NCBI GenBank assembly: GCA_902762295.1
Contig: CACWNX010000001.1
Location: forward strand, 62,001 to 126,000
Direction: 5' to 3'
Source of the DNA: an uncultured Pseudomonadota bacterium
Lineage (GTDB): Bacteria > Pseudomonadota > Alphaproteobacteria > Rs-D84
DNA: 64,000 nt
Positions within the stretch are counted from its first letter, which is position 1. Each line of letters opens with the position of its first letter. The notes beneath the pieces are model-generated. The model saw only the letters and a list, made by a program, of their open reading frames with translations, was not told the DNA's origin and made no database searches. The position numbers were made by a program, and so were the translations under genes. Positions 17,791 to 25,635 of the stretch are shown one piece after another.

Positions 17791-18646
17791 ATGATGCGAT
17801 GGTTCCCTGAACCGACCAGAATATATTGCATGCCGCCTGGGTAGTAGATACCGGTAATTGGTTACTGATTTTTATCTTTAATCCGGTGGTCGTTCTTTCA
17901 ATCACATGCAAATTAAAGAATGTCATATCGTCCGCAACCGATACAATCTTTGGGGATTCGGCAAGCGTTTTTGGAAATGTTATCCCCGAAACTTCGATGG
18001 TTGAACCAGACCCCAGCGAAAAACTTGATTTTTGGTATATGCCGCCCATTTCAATGCGACCGCTTTTATATTTATTATACCAAGTATAATTATTGTCGGT
18101 GGTTGGCAATTGCGATTCAACAATATAATCGTACCCATTCAGGGTTGTTATTGCGCCTTCCAAATTTGACACCGCGGTGTTCAATGTTTCCAAATCATCC
18201 GCGGTCAGGAAATTTGGAAAACTTTCACGAATCGCGGTCAATTCAGATAATAAATCTGCCAGATTTGGAATAGATGCCAATGAAAGGGTATTTTCTAATT
18301 TTTCCGTCATTTCATTTAATGCCGCCATACATTGGTTAAAATCTTGATTCAATTGATGCGCCAGGGGTTCGGTGGTTGGTTGATAATCTATGTGCCGCAC
18401 CAATTCTATATTGCGAAAAACTTTGATGGTTGCACCGGTCGCTGGGGCGGTTGCGGTTTCAATGTGTCCACCAATGTATTCGGTGTCTGCCGGCTCGGGC
18501 GATGTTTCGGGGTATACAGTAAAATCATCACTGGTCAGTGGAATATCGTTGACTGTCACATGTATATCGGCCGTTCCAAAAAATGGAAATGTAAAGTAAA
18601 ATTTGGTGGTTGAACCATCACCAATGAATGTTTGTGTGTTTGCCAT
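17789..18646 (-). CDS. Phage T7-type tail-fibre N-terminal-domain protein, orphan
   Basis: 285 residues from ATG 18646. This start has AAGGA upstream and is the only one inside the predicted transcript; an in-frame ATG at 18748 lies 3 nt past the -10 box. The N-terminus (FIGDGSTTKFYFTFPFF, then DIHVTVNDIPL and TGATIKVFRNIELVRHIDYQ) matches the T7 tail-fibre attachment domain. A helical region (about 120-190) and a beta-rich C-terminal part follow. No other phage gene is nearby, so it is a relic or domesticated fibre-like protein, possibly displayed at the surface. It converges with the fucosyltransferase gene. Confidence 0.75.
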   Translation of the reverse strand: MANTQTFIGDGSTTKFYFTFPFFGTADIHVTVNDIPLTSDDFTVYPETSPEPADTEYIGGHIETATAPATGATIKVFRNIELVRHIDYQPTTEPLAHQLNQDFNQCMAALNEMTEKLENTLSLASIPNLADLLSELTAIRESFPNFLTADDLETLNTAVSNLEGAITTLNGYDYIVESQLPTTDNNYTWYNKYKSGRIEMGGIYQKSSFSLGSGSTIEVSGITFPKTLAESPKIVSVADDMTFFNLHVIERTTTGLKIKISNQLPVSTTQAACNIFWSVQGTIAS

Positions 18647-18676
18647 AAAAAATCCTTTTTTTTGTTTAATATTAAA

Positions 18677-18704
18677 TAAAAAAACGAACGCACCCAGGCG
18701 TTCG
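18677..18704 (-). terminator. Intrinsic terminator inside the 5' leader of the tail-fibre-like gene
   Basis: Minus strand stem CGAACGC / GCGTTCG (18704-18698 with 18691-18685), 6-nt loop, then TTTTTTTATTT. It sits between the promoter (18751-18779) and the gene. A weaker 5-bp hairpin followed by a T-run lies just upstream (18713-18737). Read-through or attenuation would be needed to express the gene. Confidence 0.7.
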
Positions 18705-18750
18705 GATAAAATAAAAAAACGGGCAATATTCACCGTTCTTTGTGCCATAT

Positions 18751-18779
18751 ATTATATCAAAAAAATCCACAAAAGTCAA
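18751..18779 (-). promoter_or_regulatory. Strong promoter of the tail-fibre-like gene / short leader RNA
   Basis: Minus strand TTGACT (18779-18774), 17 nt, perfect TATAAT (18756-18751). Confidence 0.8.
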
Positions 18780-18806
18780 TGTGTTTTATTTATGGGCCGG
18801 ATAAAA

Positions 18807-18835
18807 TTGACAGAATTTAATTTTTGTGATACCAT
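18807..18835 (+). promoter_or_regulatory. Promoter of the small membrane protein gene
   Basis: TTGACA (18807-18812), 17 nt, TACCAT (18830-18835) with an extended TG. Divergent from the tail-fibre promoter. Confidence 0.55.
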
Positions 18836-18862
18836 CGTTAATGCAGAATAAGGGGTATAGAA

Positions 18863-19546
18863 ATGAAAAAAACATTTGTTGATGATTTAGCAAAAAAATT
18901 TTCACATGCAATGCATCCGCACGCACGCGCCAAAGGTGCCGCACTTGCGTTGGGTTTAGGGGCAACGGTTTATGGATTTGGAATGGGTACAATTGCAATC
19001 CAGGCAGACACTTATGCCAAAGACAAAGGCACAAAATTCGCAACCGCATGGAATAAAATTCGCACAGAGTATGCAAACACATGGCGTAATGGGACACTGG
19101 GGATTATTATCGGGATTTATTTGTTGGTTGAAATGGGAATTGGTGCTTCTAAATCAGAATCTAAACACTATTCAGAATTTGCCATCAAACGTTATTTGCA
19201 TGATTTACACATAGACACATCAAATATGGACAGTCGCGTATTTCGTTATATTGCAAATTTAATATTGGCGAATATGACAGAAACCGAACGCAATGATATC
19301 TTGAGTGTCGGAATTAGTGTCAGCAATGCATTGGATAAGAATACTTTGTTGTCTGTATCGGGCGATAAAACATCGGCCCAAGGGCGCATTTATAGGAAAA
19401 AAATATTAATAGAATCAAAAAATATTATCGCGACATACATTGATATGGTTATTGCCCGGAACTCTGCACTGGAATCTTTGATTATCAGTATGTTAAACGG
19501 AAAAACATACTTTAATCCGACAATATTCAATCAAAAACAAAGATAA
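18863..19546 (+). CDS. Unrecognised membrane protein
   Basis: 227 residues. Two likely membrane segments: about 25-48 (AALALGLGATVYGFGMGTIA) and about 78-95 (GTLGIIIGIYLLVEMGIGA). The remaining about 130 residues are polar and helical with no family signature I recognise. AAGGGG precedes the ATG. The gene has its own promoter and ends at a bidirectional terminator (19561-19580), so it is monocistronic. Function unknown. Confidence 0.7.
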   Translation: MKKTFVDDLAKKFSHAMHPHARAKGAALALGLGATVYGFGMGTIAIQADTYAKDKGTKFATAWNKIRTEYANTWRNGTLGIIIGIYLLVEMGIGASKSESKHYSEFAIKRYLHDLHIDTSNMDSRVFRYIANLILANMTETERNDILSVGISVSNALDKNTLLSVSGDKTSAQGRIYRKKILIESKNIIATYIDMVIARNSALESLIISMLNGKTYFNPTIFNQKQR

Positions 19547-19560
19547 AAATTATCTGAAAA

Positions 19561-19580
19561 AACCCGCCAATCGGCGGGTT
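19561..19580. terminator. Terminator between convergent genes
   Basis: Stem AACCCGCC / GGCGGGTT with loop AATC, between the small membrane protein (+) and the DsbA-like gene (-). Confidence 0.8.
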
Positions 19581-19604
19581 TCTGACTTTAGTGTTTAAAC
19601 ATTA

Positions 19605-20429
19605 TTATTTATCCAATGCGGTCATAATTTGATCGAATGGAATGGCACCTGGGAATGCCTGTTCACCGATAATCAGATACGGTGTACCGCTGATTCCAAA
19701 TTCCTGGGCCAAGTCACGAACATTTTTCAATTCACGTGCGACAACTGCACCTTTCATGTCACGTTCTAATTGTGCAGTATCCAAACCAACACTGGATGCC
19801 AATGCCAAAACGTTCTTTTTCACTTTTTCGCCCAATTTAGAACGATCTTTCAAATCATCCTGGGTAAAGTAATCTTTTTCCATCAATTTCTTATCCAGTG
19901 CAGCCGCTTTTTCATTGCTCTGCAATTTCGCAGCGATAACAGCCTTGGCCGGTGCATCGGATAATTCACCATGGATAGAAAAGTTTTTCAAAACTACGCG
20001 AACATCATCACGAGAATCCATCACACGTGCCAATTCGCTGTGAACACGGCGGCAATATGGGCAGGAATAATCAGACCACAAGAAAATTGTTTTCTTGGCA
20101 TTTTCGTTTCCCCATACCGGTGCATCCGCAACCATTTCATCCATATGTGAACGAACATACGAACGAACGGCTTTGTTCTTTTCGGCATTCTGTTGTTCCT
20201 GCATCGCGGTGACCATTTCCTGTAATATCCCAGGATTGGTGTGTGTCAGGTAAATCGGCGTATACAGACGGCATACGCATCCAGCAATCAACAGAATTGA
20301 CACCAGTTTGATTACTTTATGTACTATGATTTCACTTGCACCCGGTTTTTTGCCGTCCGCCTTGACGAACATGCCGCCAAACAAGAACAGCGCAATACCG
20401 ATAAGCAAAACAATGATTGTCCAAAACAT
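19605..20429 (-). CDS. Membrane-anchored DsbA-like thiol oxidoreductase
   Basis: 274 residues. Two N-terminal membrane helices (about 2-22 and 38-57), then a DsbA/Com1-type thioredoxin domain with active site Cys123-Pro-Tyr-Cys126 (SDYSCPYCRR) and the cis-proline loop SGTPYLI (about 246). The helical insert between these is typical of DsbA. It should introduce or shuffle disulfides in exported proteins. That fits the many cysteine-rich exported proteins at 31-48 kb, although it is not adjacent to them. AAGGAG precedes the ATG; promoter at 20460-20488. Confidence 0.9.
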   Translation of the reverse strand: MFWTIIVLLIGIALFLFGGMFVKADGKKPGASEIIVHKVIKLVSILLIAGCVCRLYTPIYLTHTNPGILQEMVTAMQEQQNAEKNKAVRSYVRSHMDEMVADAPVWGNENAKKTIFLWSDYSCPYCRRVHSELARVMDSRDDVRVVLKNFSIHGELSDAPAKAVIAAKLQSNEKAAALDKKLMEKDYFTQDDLKDRSKLGEKVKKNVLALASSVGLDTAQLERDMKGAVVARELKNVRDLAQEFGISGTPYLIIGEQAFPGAIPFDQIMTALDK

Positions 20430-20459
20430 GTTTTTCTCCTTTTATTGTTGAACGGTTGT

Positions 20460-20488
20460 ATCTTAGAAAGTTTTTTTTCCCCTTGCAA
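20460..20488 (-). promoter_or_regulatory. Promoter of the DsbA-like gene
   Basis: Minus strand TTGCAA (20488-20483), 17 nt, TAAGAT (20465-20460). Confidence 0.6.
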
Positions 20489-20507
20489 CAAATAATTATA
20501 AAATTTA

Positions 20508-21170
20508 TTAAATTTTTTTATTCGCAATAATTCTGCGGAACATTGGAATGTCTGTTCCGGTGTCTGTACAGATTTTTTCCAGAAATTTTAATGTAGTATC
20601 CAGTGAAATAGGCATTTTATAAAGTCGTGAAATATACGGTGCGGCACATTCGTCACATACGGCGCGCCCAGTTTTGGGTGATATATAGTGCAAGTTTTCG
20701 GTCTTTCCACATCCCGAACATCGCGATAAATCTAATGCATATCCCATTTCACCAATCAACGATATTTCCCAATTCAGGTAATCATCAACGGGTTCGGATG
20801 ATAACCCAATTGCAGATAAAAACCCATATGTTTTATTAAAAAGTTTTTCATACGATTCGCGTTCGGGCAAGATAGTAATTATTAAATCAAAGATCGCATT
20901 TACCAGTGCCAGTTTACCAGAATCGTTCATCACCATTGCAATCATATTTCGTTCAGGTTCCCAATGCAACGCACCCAATTCAGATTCAAGACGTGCGTTC
21001 CATGAAAATGTGCCAAATTGCCCAATCAACGGTTTGTTATGTTTTGCAACAACCGCACCACGCATCATTCCGACAATAACCCCAAAGTCGCGTGAAAAAA
21101 TTCGCGCAATTGCATCACGTTCACCGAATGGACGCAGAGATATTAAAATTCCAACCGATTCCAATTTCAT
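20508..21170 (-). CDS. recO: DNA repair protein RecO
   Basis: 220 residues from ATG 21170. The N-terminal OB-fold (ESVGILISLRPFGERDAIAR; MRGAVV) and the zinc-finger cysteines C151-x2-C154 and C172-x2-C175 (RCSGCG; VCDEC) identify RecO, which helps load RecA in RecF-pathway repair. Length is near the family norm. A GTG two codons upstream is possible, but it lies between the -10 box and the expected transcript start. The ATG itself sits 8 nt after TATAAT, so the mRNA is probably leaderless. Confidence 0.92.
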   Translation of the reverse strand: MKLESVGILISLRPFGERDAIARIFSRDFGVIVGMMRGAVVAKHNKPLIGQFGTFSWNARLESELGALHWEPERNMIAMVMNDSGKLALVNAIFDLIITILPERESYEKLFNKTYGFLSAIGLSSEPVDDYLNWEISLIGEMGYALDLSRCSGCGKTENLHYISPKTGRAVCDECAAPYISRLYKMPISLDTTLKFLEKICTDTGTDIPMFRRIIANKKI

Positions 21171-21178
21171 ATACACAT

Positions 21179-21207
21179 ATTATAGAAGTACGCATATCAC
21201 AGTGCAA
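21179..21207 (-). promoter_or_regulatory. recO promoter, giving a leaderless mRNA
   Basis: Minus strand TTGCAC (21207-21202), 17 nt, TATAAT (21184-21179). The expected +1 (about 21172) falls within 0-2 nt of the recO ATG, and no Shine-Dalgarno is present. Confidence 0.7.
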
Positions 21208-21305
21208 GCGGTTAGTGTTTATCCCCCCGCTATCCCGGCATAAAAAATTATCATTTTCCTCCGTTGAAAAAACTGGTCTCTTTGATTCACGTCGTGACCG
21301 ACGAG

Positions 21306-21329
21306 ATACCGACCTGCGTCGGTATGACG
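21306..21329. repeat. REP-like hairpin element, copy 1
   Basis: Stem ATACCGAC / GTCGGTAT, loop CTGC, then GACG. It matches the hairpin at 27021-27044 with paired (compensatory) base changes in the stem. Confidence 0.6.
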
Positions 21330-21330
21330 G

Positions 21331-21357
21331 AAAAAAATGCGGGCGCAGATGCGCCCG
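21331..21357 (-). terminator. Terminator of pgk
   Basis: Stem CGGGCGC / GCGCCCG with a 4-nt loop (21340-21357). On the minus strand it is followed by CATTTTTTT. Confidence 0.85.
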
Positions 21358-21361
21358 TTTT

Positions 21362-22528
21362 TTAATCCATTAAAACACTTATACCCGGTAATTGACGACC
21401 CTCGATAAATTCCAAGAATGCGCCACCGCCGGTTGATACATAACCAATATCATTCATTACACCACACGCATCCAGGCATGCGACCGTATCGCCACCACCA
21501 ACAATACTTTTCAACTTTCCATTCCGCGTGTTTTCTGCAATCGCACGCGCAATCGCAAAAGAACCATGTGACCAAGTCGGCATCCATTCCGCCATTCCGA
21601 CCGTTCCGTTCCAGATTACCGTTGCCGCCCGTCCAATTTCATCAACATCGCGGGCTGCCGTTTTGGGCCCGCCGTCAATAATAACATCATCTGGTAAAAT
21701 TTCATCCATCGTTTTATCGGTGCGCGGTGCATCCGGTTCAAAGACCGGCGCGACCCCTTTATCCAATGGAATTAAAAAACGGCAATTATTTTCGCGTGCA
21801 TATTCCATAATGGAAATCGCATTTTCTTTCTGGTCGGATTCATATAACGAATTTCCAACCTTTTCGCCCATCGCAAAGTTAAATGTTGTCCCCAATGCCC
21901 CCCCGACAATCACCGTATCCGACAAACGAATCAGCGCACGCAGAACATCAATCTTGGTTGAAACCTTGGACCCGGCAACAATAGATAAAACGGGATGAGT
22001 CGGATTTTCCATAACCGCCGTTAAATTATCTATTTCACTTTGCAATAGCATCCCCGCATATGACGGCAAGAATTTCGTCACACCAACGGTACTGGCATGT
22101 GCGCGATGCGAAACCGCGAACGCATCGTTTACAAACAGGTCAAAACCGTTTGCCAGTTTTTTTGCAAATTCTGCATCATTTTCTTCTTCGCCGGCATAGA
22201 ATCGCACGTTTTCCAACAACACCACATCACCATCGTGCATATCCGCCATAAAAGATTTATCCAAACAATCGGAAACAAACGGCAATTTCATATATTCCGC
22301 CACCCCACGCAGCGAATATTTCATATCGCGCGCACCCTTTGGCCGCCCCAAATGCGACACAATCGCAACACGCGCACCGGCACCGCGCAGGAAATCTATT
22401 GTTGGCATGCTGCGCTCTATACGAAATCCTTCGGTAATTTTGCCATCAACAATCTGCACATTAAAATCATCGCGCAGCAAAACGTATTTTCCACGCAAAT
22501 CAATCCCACTAAGTGTCCGCAGTTTCAT
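21362..22528 (-). CDS. pgk: Phosphoglycerate kinase
   Basis: 388 residues, normal length. N-domain substrate motifs LLRDDFNVQ (about 17), SHLGRPKG (about 58) and ENVRFYAGEE; C-domain nucleotide motifs GSKVSTK (about 190) and IVGGGDTVA (about 346); terminal FLEFIEGRQLPGI. Glycolytic ATP-forming enzyme of the cytoplasm. Strong AAGGAG before ATG 22528; own promoter and terminator, so transcribed alone. Confidence 0.97.
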   Translation of the reverse strand: MKLRTLSGIDLRGKYVLLRDDFNVQIVDGKITEGFRIERSMPTIDFLRGAGARVAIVSHLGRPKGARDMKYSLRGVAEYMKLPFVSDCLDKSFMADMHDGDVVLLENVRFYAGEEENDAEFAKKLANGFDLFVNDAFAVSHRAHASTVGVTKFLPSYAGMLLQSEIDNLTAVMENPTHPVLSIVAGSKVSTKIDVLRALIRLSDTVIVGGALGTTFNFAMGEKVGNSLYESDQKENAISIMEYARENNCRFLIPLDKGVAPVFEPDAPRTDKTMDEILPDDVIIDGGPKTAARDVDEIGRAATVIWNGTVGMAEWMPTWSHGSFAIARAIAENTRNGKLKSIVGGGDTVACLDACGVMNDIGYVSTGGGAFLEFIEGRQLPGISVLMD

Positions 22529-22579
22529 ATTTTCTCCTTTTCTTCTGCCATAACAAACTCCTTTTGCTTTAGCAGATAA

Positions 22580-22609
22580 AACATACTAAAAAAAATCCCA
22601 AAAAGTCAA
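22580..22609 (-). promoter_or_regulatory. pgk promoter
   Basis: Minus strand TTGACT (22609-22604), 18 nt, TATGTT (22585-22580). The -35 overlaps the end of rnhB. Confidence 0.5.
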
Positions 22610-23226
22610 GATTCGTTGCCAGATTCCATGGCATTTTTGACCGGACCGAACGACCGCCGATGATATTCCGTTATGCCATATTTTTCAATCGCGGATAAAT
22701 GTTCCGCGGTGGGATATCCGGCATTTTTATCCCAACCATACATTGGAAACCGGACCGCCAAATCATGCATAATTTTATCACGCGTTTCTTTCGCAATAAT
22801 GGACGCCGCCGCAATAGAAAGTGATTTCGCATCGCCTTTTATAATCGCCCTACCCCGCACTCCTGCAGGCACACGATTTCCGTCAATCAAACATATATCG
22901 GGGGCGCATTTCAAACCCGCCACCGCACGTTCCATCGCACGCATAGATGCCCAAAGGATGTTCAATTCGTCAATTTCCACCGCGCTGCATTGACCGGTCG
23001 CCCAAATAGTATTTTTTGTAATCCAATCATACGCGATTGCGCGCATATGCGCCGACATTTTTTTTGAATCCCGTATCACCACCGGAATTTCAATATCACG
23101 ATTTGGAAAAATCACCGCCGCCGCAACCACCGGACCACAGAGCGGACCGCGTCCGGCCTCGTCGCATCCGGCAATAAAATTCATGCCGACCGTGTTTTCA
23201 ATAGAAAAATCAGGAACCACAACCAT
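22606..23226 (-). CDS. rnhB: Ribonuclease HII
   Basis: 206 residues. Active-site acids are present: Asp22-Glu23 in IAGCDEAGRGPLCGP, Asp115 in CLIDGNR and Asp132 in KGDAKSLSIAAASIIAK. It removes RNA from RNA-DNA hybrids and misincorporated ribonucleotides. Nine nt downstream of the lytic transglycosylase stop, with no clear Shine-Dalgarno, so translation is probably coupled. A later ATG at 23184 (MNFIAGCDEAG) is an alternative start. rnhB near ccrM is a familiar alphaproteobacterial arrangement. Confidence 0.94.
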   Translation of the reverse strand: MVVVPDFSIENTVGMNFIAGCDEAGRGPLCGPVVAAAVIFPNRDIEIPVVIRDSKKMSAHMRAIAYDWITKNTIWATGQCSAVEIDELNILWASMRAMERAVAGLKCAPDICLIDGNRVPAGVRGRAIIKGDAKSLSIAAASIIAKETRDKIMHDLAVRFPMYGWDKNAGYPTAEHLSAIEKYGITEYHRRSFGPVKNAMESGNES

Positions 23227-23235
23227 CGCATCACA

Positions 23236-24957
23236 CTAAATTGAATACGGAATTTCATCGGTGCGAACATATTCGTCTTGGCTGTCGTACAGTGGCCATT
23301 CTGAATCCGCCAAAACTTTCAATGTCGTCAATGGCTGGTTCAACCGCGCACGATAAAGCCACAAATTCGCCATAACCCGCTTTATATACCCGCGCGTTTC
23401 ATATGCCGGGAAACTTTCAATATACAGCAGTGGGTCATCCGTCGTAAAAGATTTTTCAAATTTTACCAACGACCCCATACCCGCATTATATGCCACCAGC
23501 ATTTTGATAATATTATTATTCACATTCGGGTGCGCCAACAAATCAACAATATATTGTTGTCCCAAGAACATATTATGTTCTGGATTTGACATATCAATAT
23601 CGGACATATTAACTTTGTTTGCACGCGCAACGCGTTTAGCGGTACTTGGCATAATCTGCATCAGTCCGTTTGCCCCGGCACCCGATTTAACATTTGTACG
23701 AAAACCACTTTCTTGTTTGGTAATTGCCAGTAATAACGCCCGGTCAATTGACCACCCACCCATTGGTTCCCAATCTGGCAACGGATACTGTGCCGTATAG
23801 ATAACATCGTCATCTATTTCCAGTATTCCCCGGTCACAAATCACCCCCGATGCCAGAATTGAAACGCGTGGCATACCATATGCCGTTGCAACCGCATTTA
23901 TCGCATGTAATGTCTTATCTGACACTTTGGATGTAATCATATATTTCAGATATTCTTCGGCACGATCTTTGCGATTAACTTGCAACAATGCCATTGCGAT
24001 TTTTCCGTATCGATCAAGACGCAGTTCATCAATATCTTCGGTGGTAAATTCTTGTTCAAAGAATTCATATTCCGGCACATTTCCCATCATTGTCGCCGCC
24101 AATGCACCATAGAACGCCATCGGATGTGTTGCCGCCACGCGCCAATAGTCCCGTGCCCGCGAATGTTCCCCACGCATATCGGCGGCACGTCCGGCCCAGA
24201 ATGCGGCCTCGGTCTTGCGTGCGTTGTTTATTTGTTTTAACTGTAAAATCTTGCTGAAATATTTTTCGCTCTCGCTGTATTTTTTCTCTTTGAAATAGAG
24301 CAACCCCATCGTCCACAGCCCATATTCCGAATTCGCATCTGATGCAACAAATCCCCACTTTTTCGCCAATTCATATTCACCATTCGTATAATAAACATAT
24401 GCCAAACGTCCGGCAAGACGACCATAATCCGATTCGTTCAGTTTGCGTTTAAACGATTTATCTTCCAATATTGTGCGTGCAGTTTTTGTTGAACCGCTGC
24501 GAATCGCCTTTCTGAATTTTGTAATATTTTTATCGGTTGACCCTGAATACTGTTTTTCCGTCCATGTTTCCGACTGGGCATTTTCAATTGACATTCCGCC
24601 CGATAACATACTTGGCACGCGCGCAGATTTTACCACAACCTTTTTTTTCTTGGATAATTTTTCCATACGCACCGCGCCCGGCATTTCATAGTATTTATCC
24701 ATCCATGATTTTATCTCGGTTCCGGTTGTATGATATGTTTTTGAAAAGTATCGCTGGTATAATACTTCGTTCATCAAAACCGGGTCAGATAATTGTCGCT
24801 GTAATTTTTCGGCGACCGAAAATTTTTCCGAATCTTGCAACATGAAAATCTGGGCATATAAACTTTCATCTGCATCCGACAGGACATCAATCCGCGGTGC
24901 GGCGCATACAACCGCCGGCATAAAAAACGCAACAACAAATATTATGATTTTTTTCAT
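23236..24957 (-). CDS. Soluble lytic murein transglycosylase, Slt70-like
   Basis: 573 residues from ATG 24957, where a signal peptide begins (MKKIIIFVVAFFMPAVVCAA) and GGGGGA precedes the start; the open frame runs further upstream into nrdR. The central part is a long alpha-helical, TPR-like U domain. The C-terminal SLT catalytic domain (about 400-550) has the catalytic Glu in ITKQESGF (about residue 415), then GANGLMQIMPSTAK and LVAYNAGMGS. It cleaves peptidoglycan in the periplasm to 1,6-anhydro products. It follows nrdR by 19 nt and precedes rnhB by 9 nt, forming one transcription unit. Confidence 0.92.
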   Translation of the reverse strand: MKKIIIFVVAFFMPAVVCAAPRIDVLSDADESLYAQIFMLQDSEKFSVAEKLQRQLSDPVLMNEVLYQRYFSKTYHTTGTEIKSWMDKYYEMPGAVRMEKLSKKKKVVVKSARVPSMLSGGMSIENAQSETWTEKQYSGSTDKNITKFRKAIRSGSTKTARTILEDKSFKRKLNESDYGRLAGRLAYVYYTNGEYELAKKWGFVASDANSEYGLWTMGLLYFKEKKYSESEKYFSKILQLKQINNARKTEAAFWAGRAADMRGEHSRARDYWRVAATHPMAFYGALAATMMGNVPEYEFFEQEFTTEDIDELRLDRYGKIAMALLQVNRKDRAEEYLKYMITSKVSDKTLHAINAVATAYGMPRVSILASGVICDRGILEIDDDVIYTAQYPLPDWEPMGGWSIDRALLLAITKQESGFRTNVKSGAGANGLMQIMPSTAKRVARANKVNMSDIDMSNPEHNMFLGQQYIVDLLAHPNVNNNIIKMLVAYNAGMGSLVKFEKSFTTDDPLLYIESFPAYETRGYIKRVMANLWLYRARLNQPLTTLKVLADSEWPLYDSQDEYVRTDEIPYSI

Positions 24958-24976
24958 TATCCCCCCTGCGGCCCCA

Positions 24977-25477
24977 TCAGAACAGTGTAGTCTTTGGTAA
25001 TTTGCAGACAACGGTTTCATCGGTAATTTCGGGAATAGTATCAATAATCTTTTTAAAATCCGAAATCTTAGAAAACTTGCGATAGACCGAAACAAATCGA
25101 ACAAATGCAATCGGATCCAAATTTAACAACGAATCAGAAACCATTTCGCCGACCTGGGCGCTGGTCACCATATCATCAACCGTTTCGGTTTCCAATCTGC
25201 GCTGAATCGATGCGACCAAACGTTCAATTTGTTCATCACCAACATCACGATTGTGACACGCCAATTTAATACTGCGACGAAGTTTTTCACGGTCAAACGG
25301 TTCGGTTTTACCACTGTTTTTACGCACGACCAAATCACGCATTTGCACCCGTTCAACGGTTGAAAACTTTGCACCGCACTGATTACAAACGCGACGGCGG
25401 CGAATAGTTCCGCTTTCCAAATCCGGGCGCGAATCGGCAACCCGGCTGTCGGCATAATTGCAATATGGACATCTCAT
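24977..25477 (-). CDS. nrdR: Transcriptional repressor NrdR
   Basis: 166 residues. Zinc ribbon Cys3/Cys6 and Cys31/Cys34 (MRCPYC; RRRRVCNQCG) with the characteristic DSR...IRRRR spacer, then the ATP-cone domain (LVVRKNSGKTEPFDREKL). It represses ribonucleotide reductase genes according to ATP/dATP level. No nrd genes or clear NrdR boxes were recognised in the window. The ATG at 25477 lies 7 nt past a TAAATT -10 box without a Shine-Dalgarno: a probable leaderless mRNA. Confidence 0.95.
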   Translation of the reverse strand: MRCPYCNYADSRVADSRPDLESGTIRRRRVCNQCGAKFSTVERVQMRDLVVRKNSGKTEPFDREKLRRSIKLACHNRDVGDEQIERLVASIQRRLETETVDDMVTSAQVGEMVSDSLLNLDPIAFVRFVSVYRKFSKISDFKKIIDTIPEITDETVVCKLPKTTLF

Positions 25478-25484
25478 ACAACAT

Positions 25485-25513
25485 AATTTAGCAATCTGAT
25501 GCGCGCCTGTAAA
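25485..25513 (-). promoter_or_regulatory. nrdR promoter, apparently leaderless
   Basis: Minus strand TTTACA (25513-25508), 17 nt, TAAATT (25490-25485). The expected +1 coincides with the nrdR ATG. Confidence 0.5.
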
Positions 25514-25607
25514 GTAATTTTATAATTAAAAAATTGCATTTTTAGAAAAAATCAAGCGCTTTTTTTTATTTTCGCGTATCCAAGGCAAAAAAAATTCATG
25601 TGAAATA

Positions 25608-25616
25608 TGGTATAAT
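25608..25616 (+). promoter_or_regulatory. Extended -10 promoter of ccrM
   Basis: TGGTATAAT at 25608-25616, 19 nt before the ATG. No good -35 box is visible, as expected for an extended -10 promoter. Confidence 0.5.
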
Positions 25617-25635
25617 TGCTTGACCGAGAGAGAAA

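Noticed and set aside
17789-18646. Prophage at the end of the glycan operon
   Set aside because: No integrase, capsid, terminase or lysis genes in either direction; only one fibre-like gene.
18647-18748. N-terminal extension of the tail-fibre-like gene to an ATG at 18748
   Set aside because: That ATG is 3 nt after the -10 box, upstream of the expected transcript start; the ATG at 18646 has a good ribosome-binding site.
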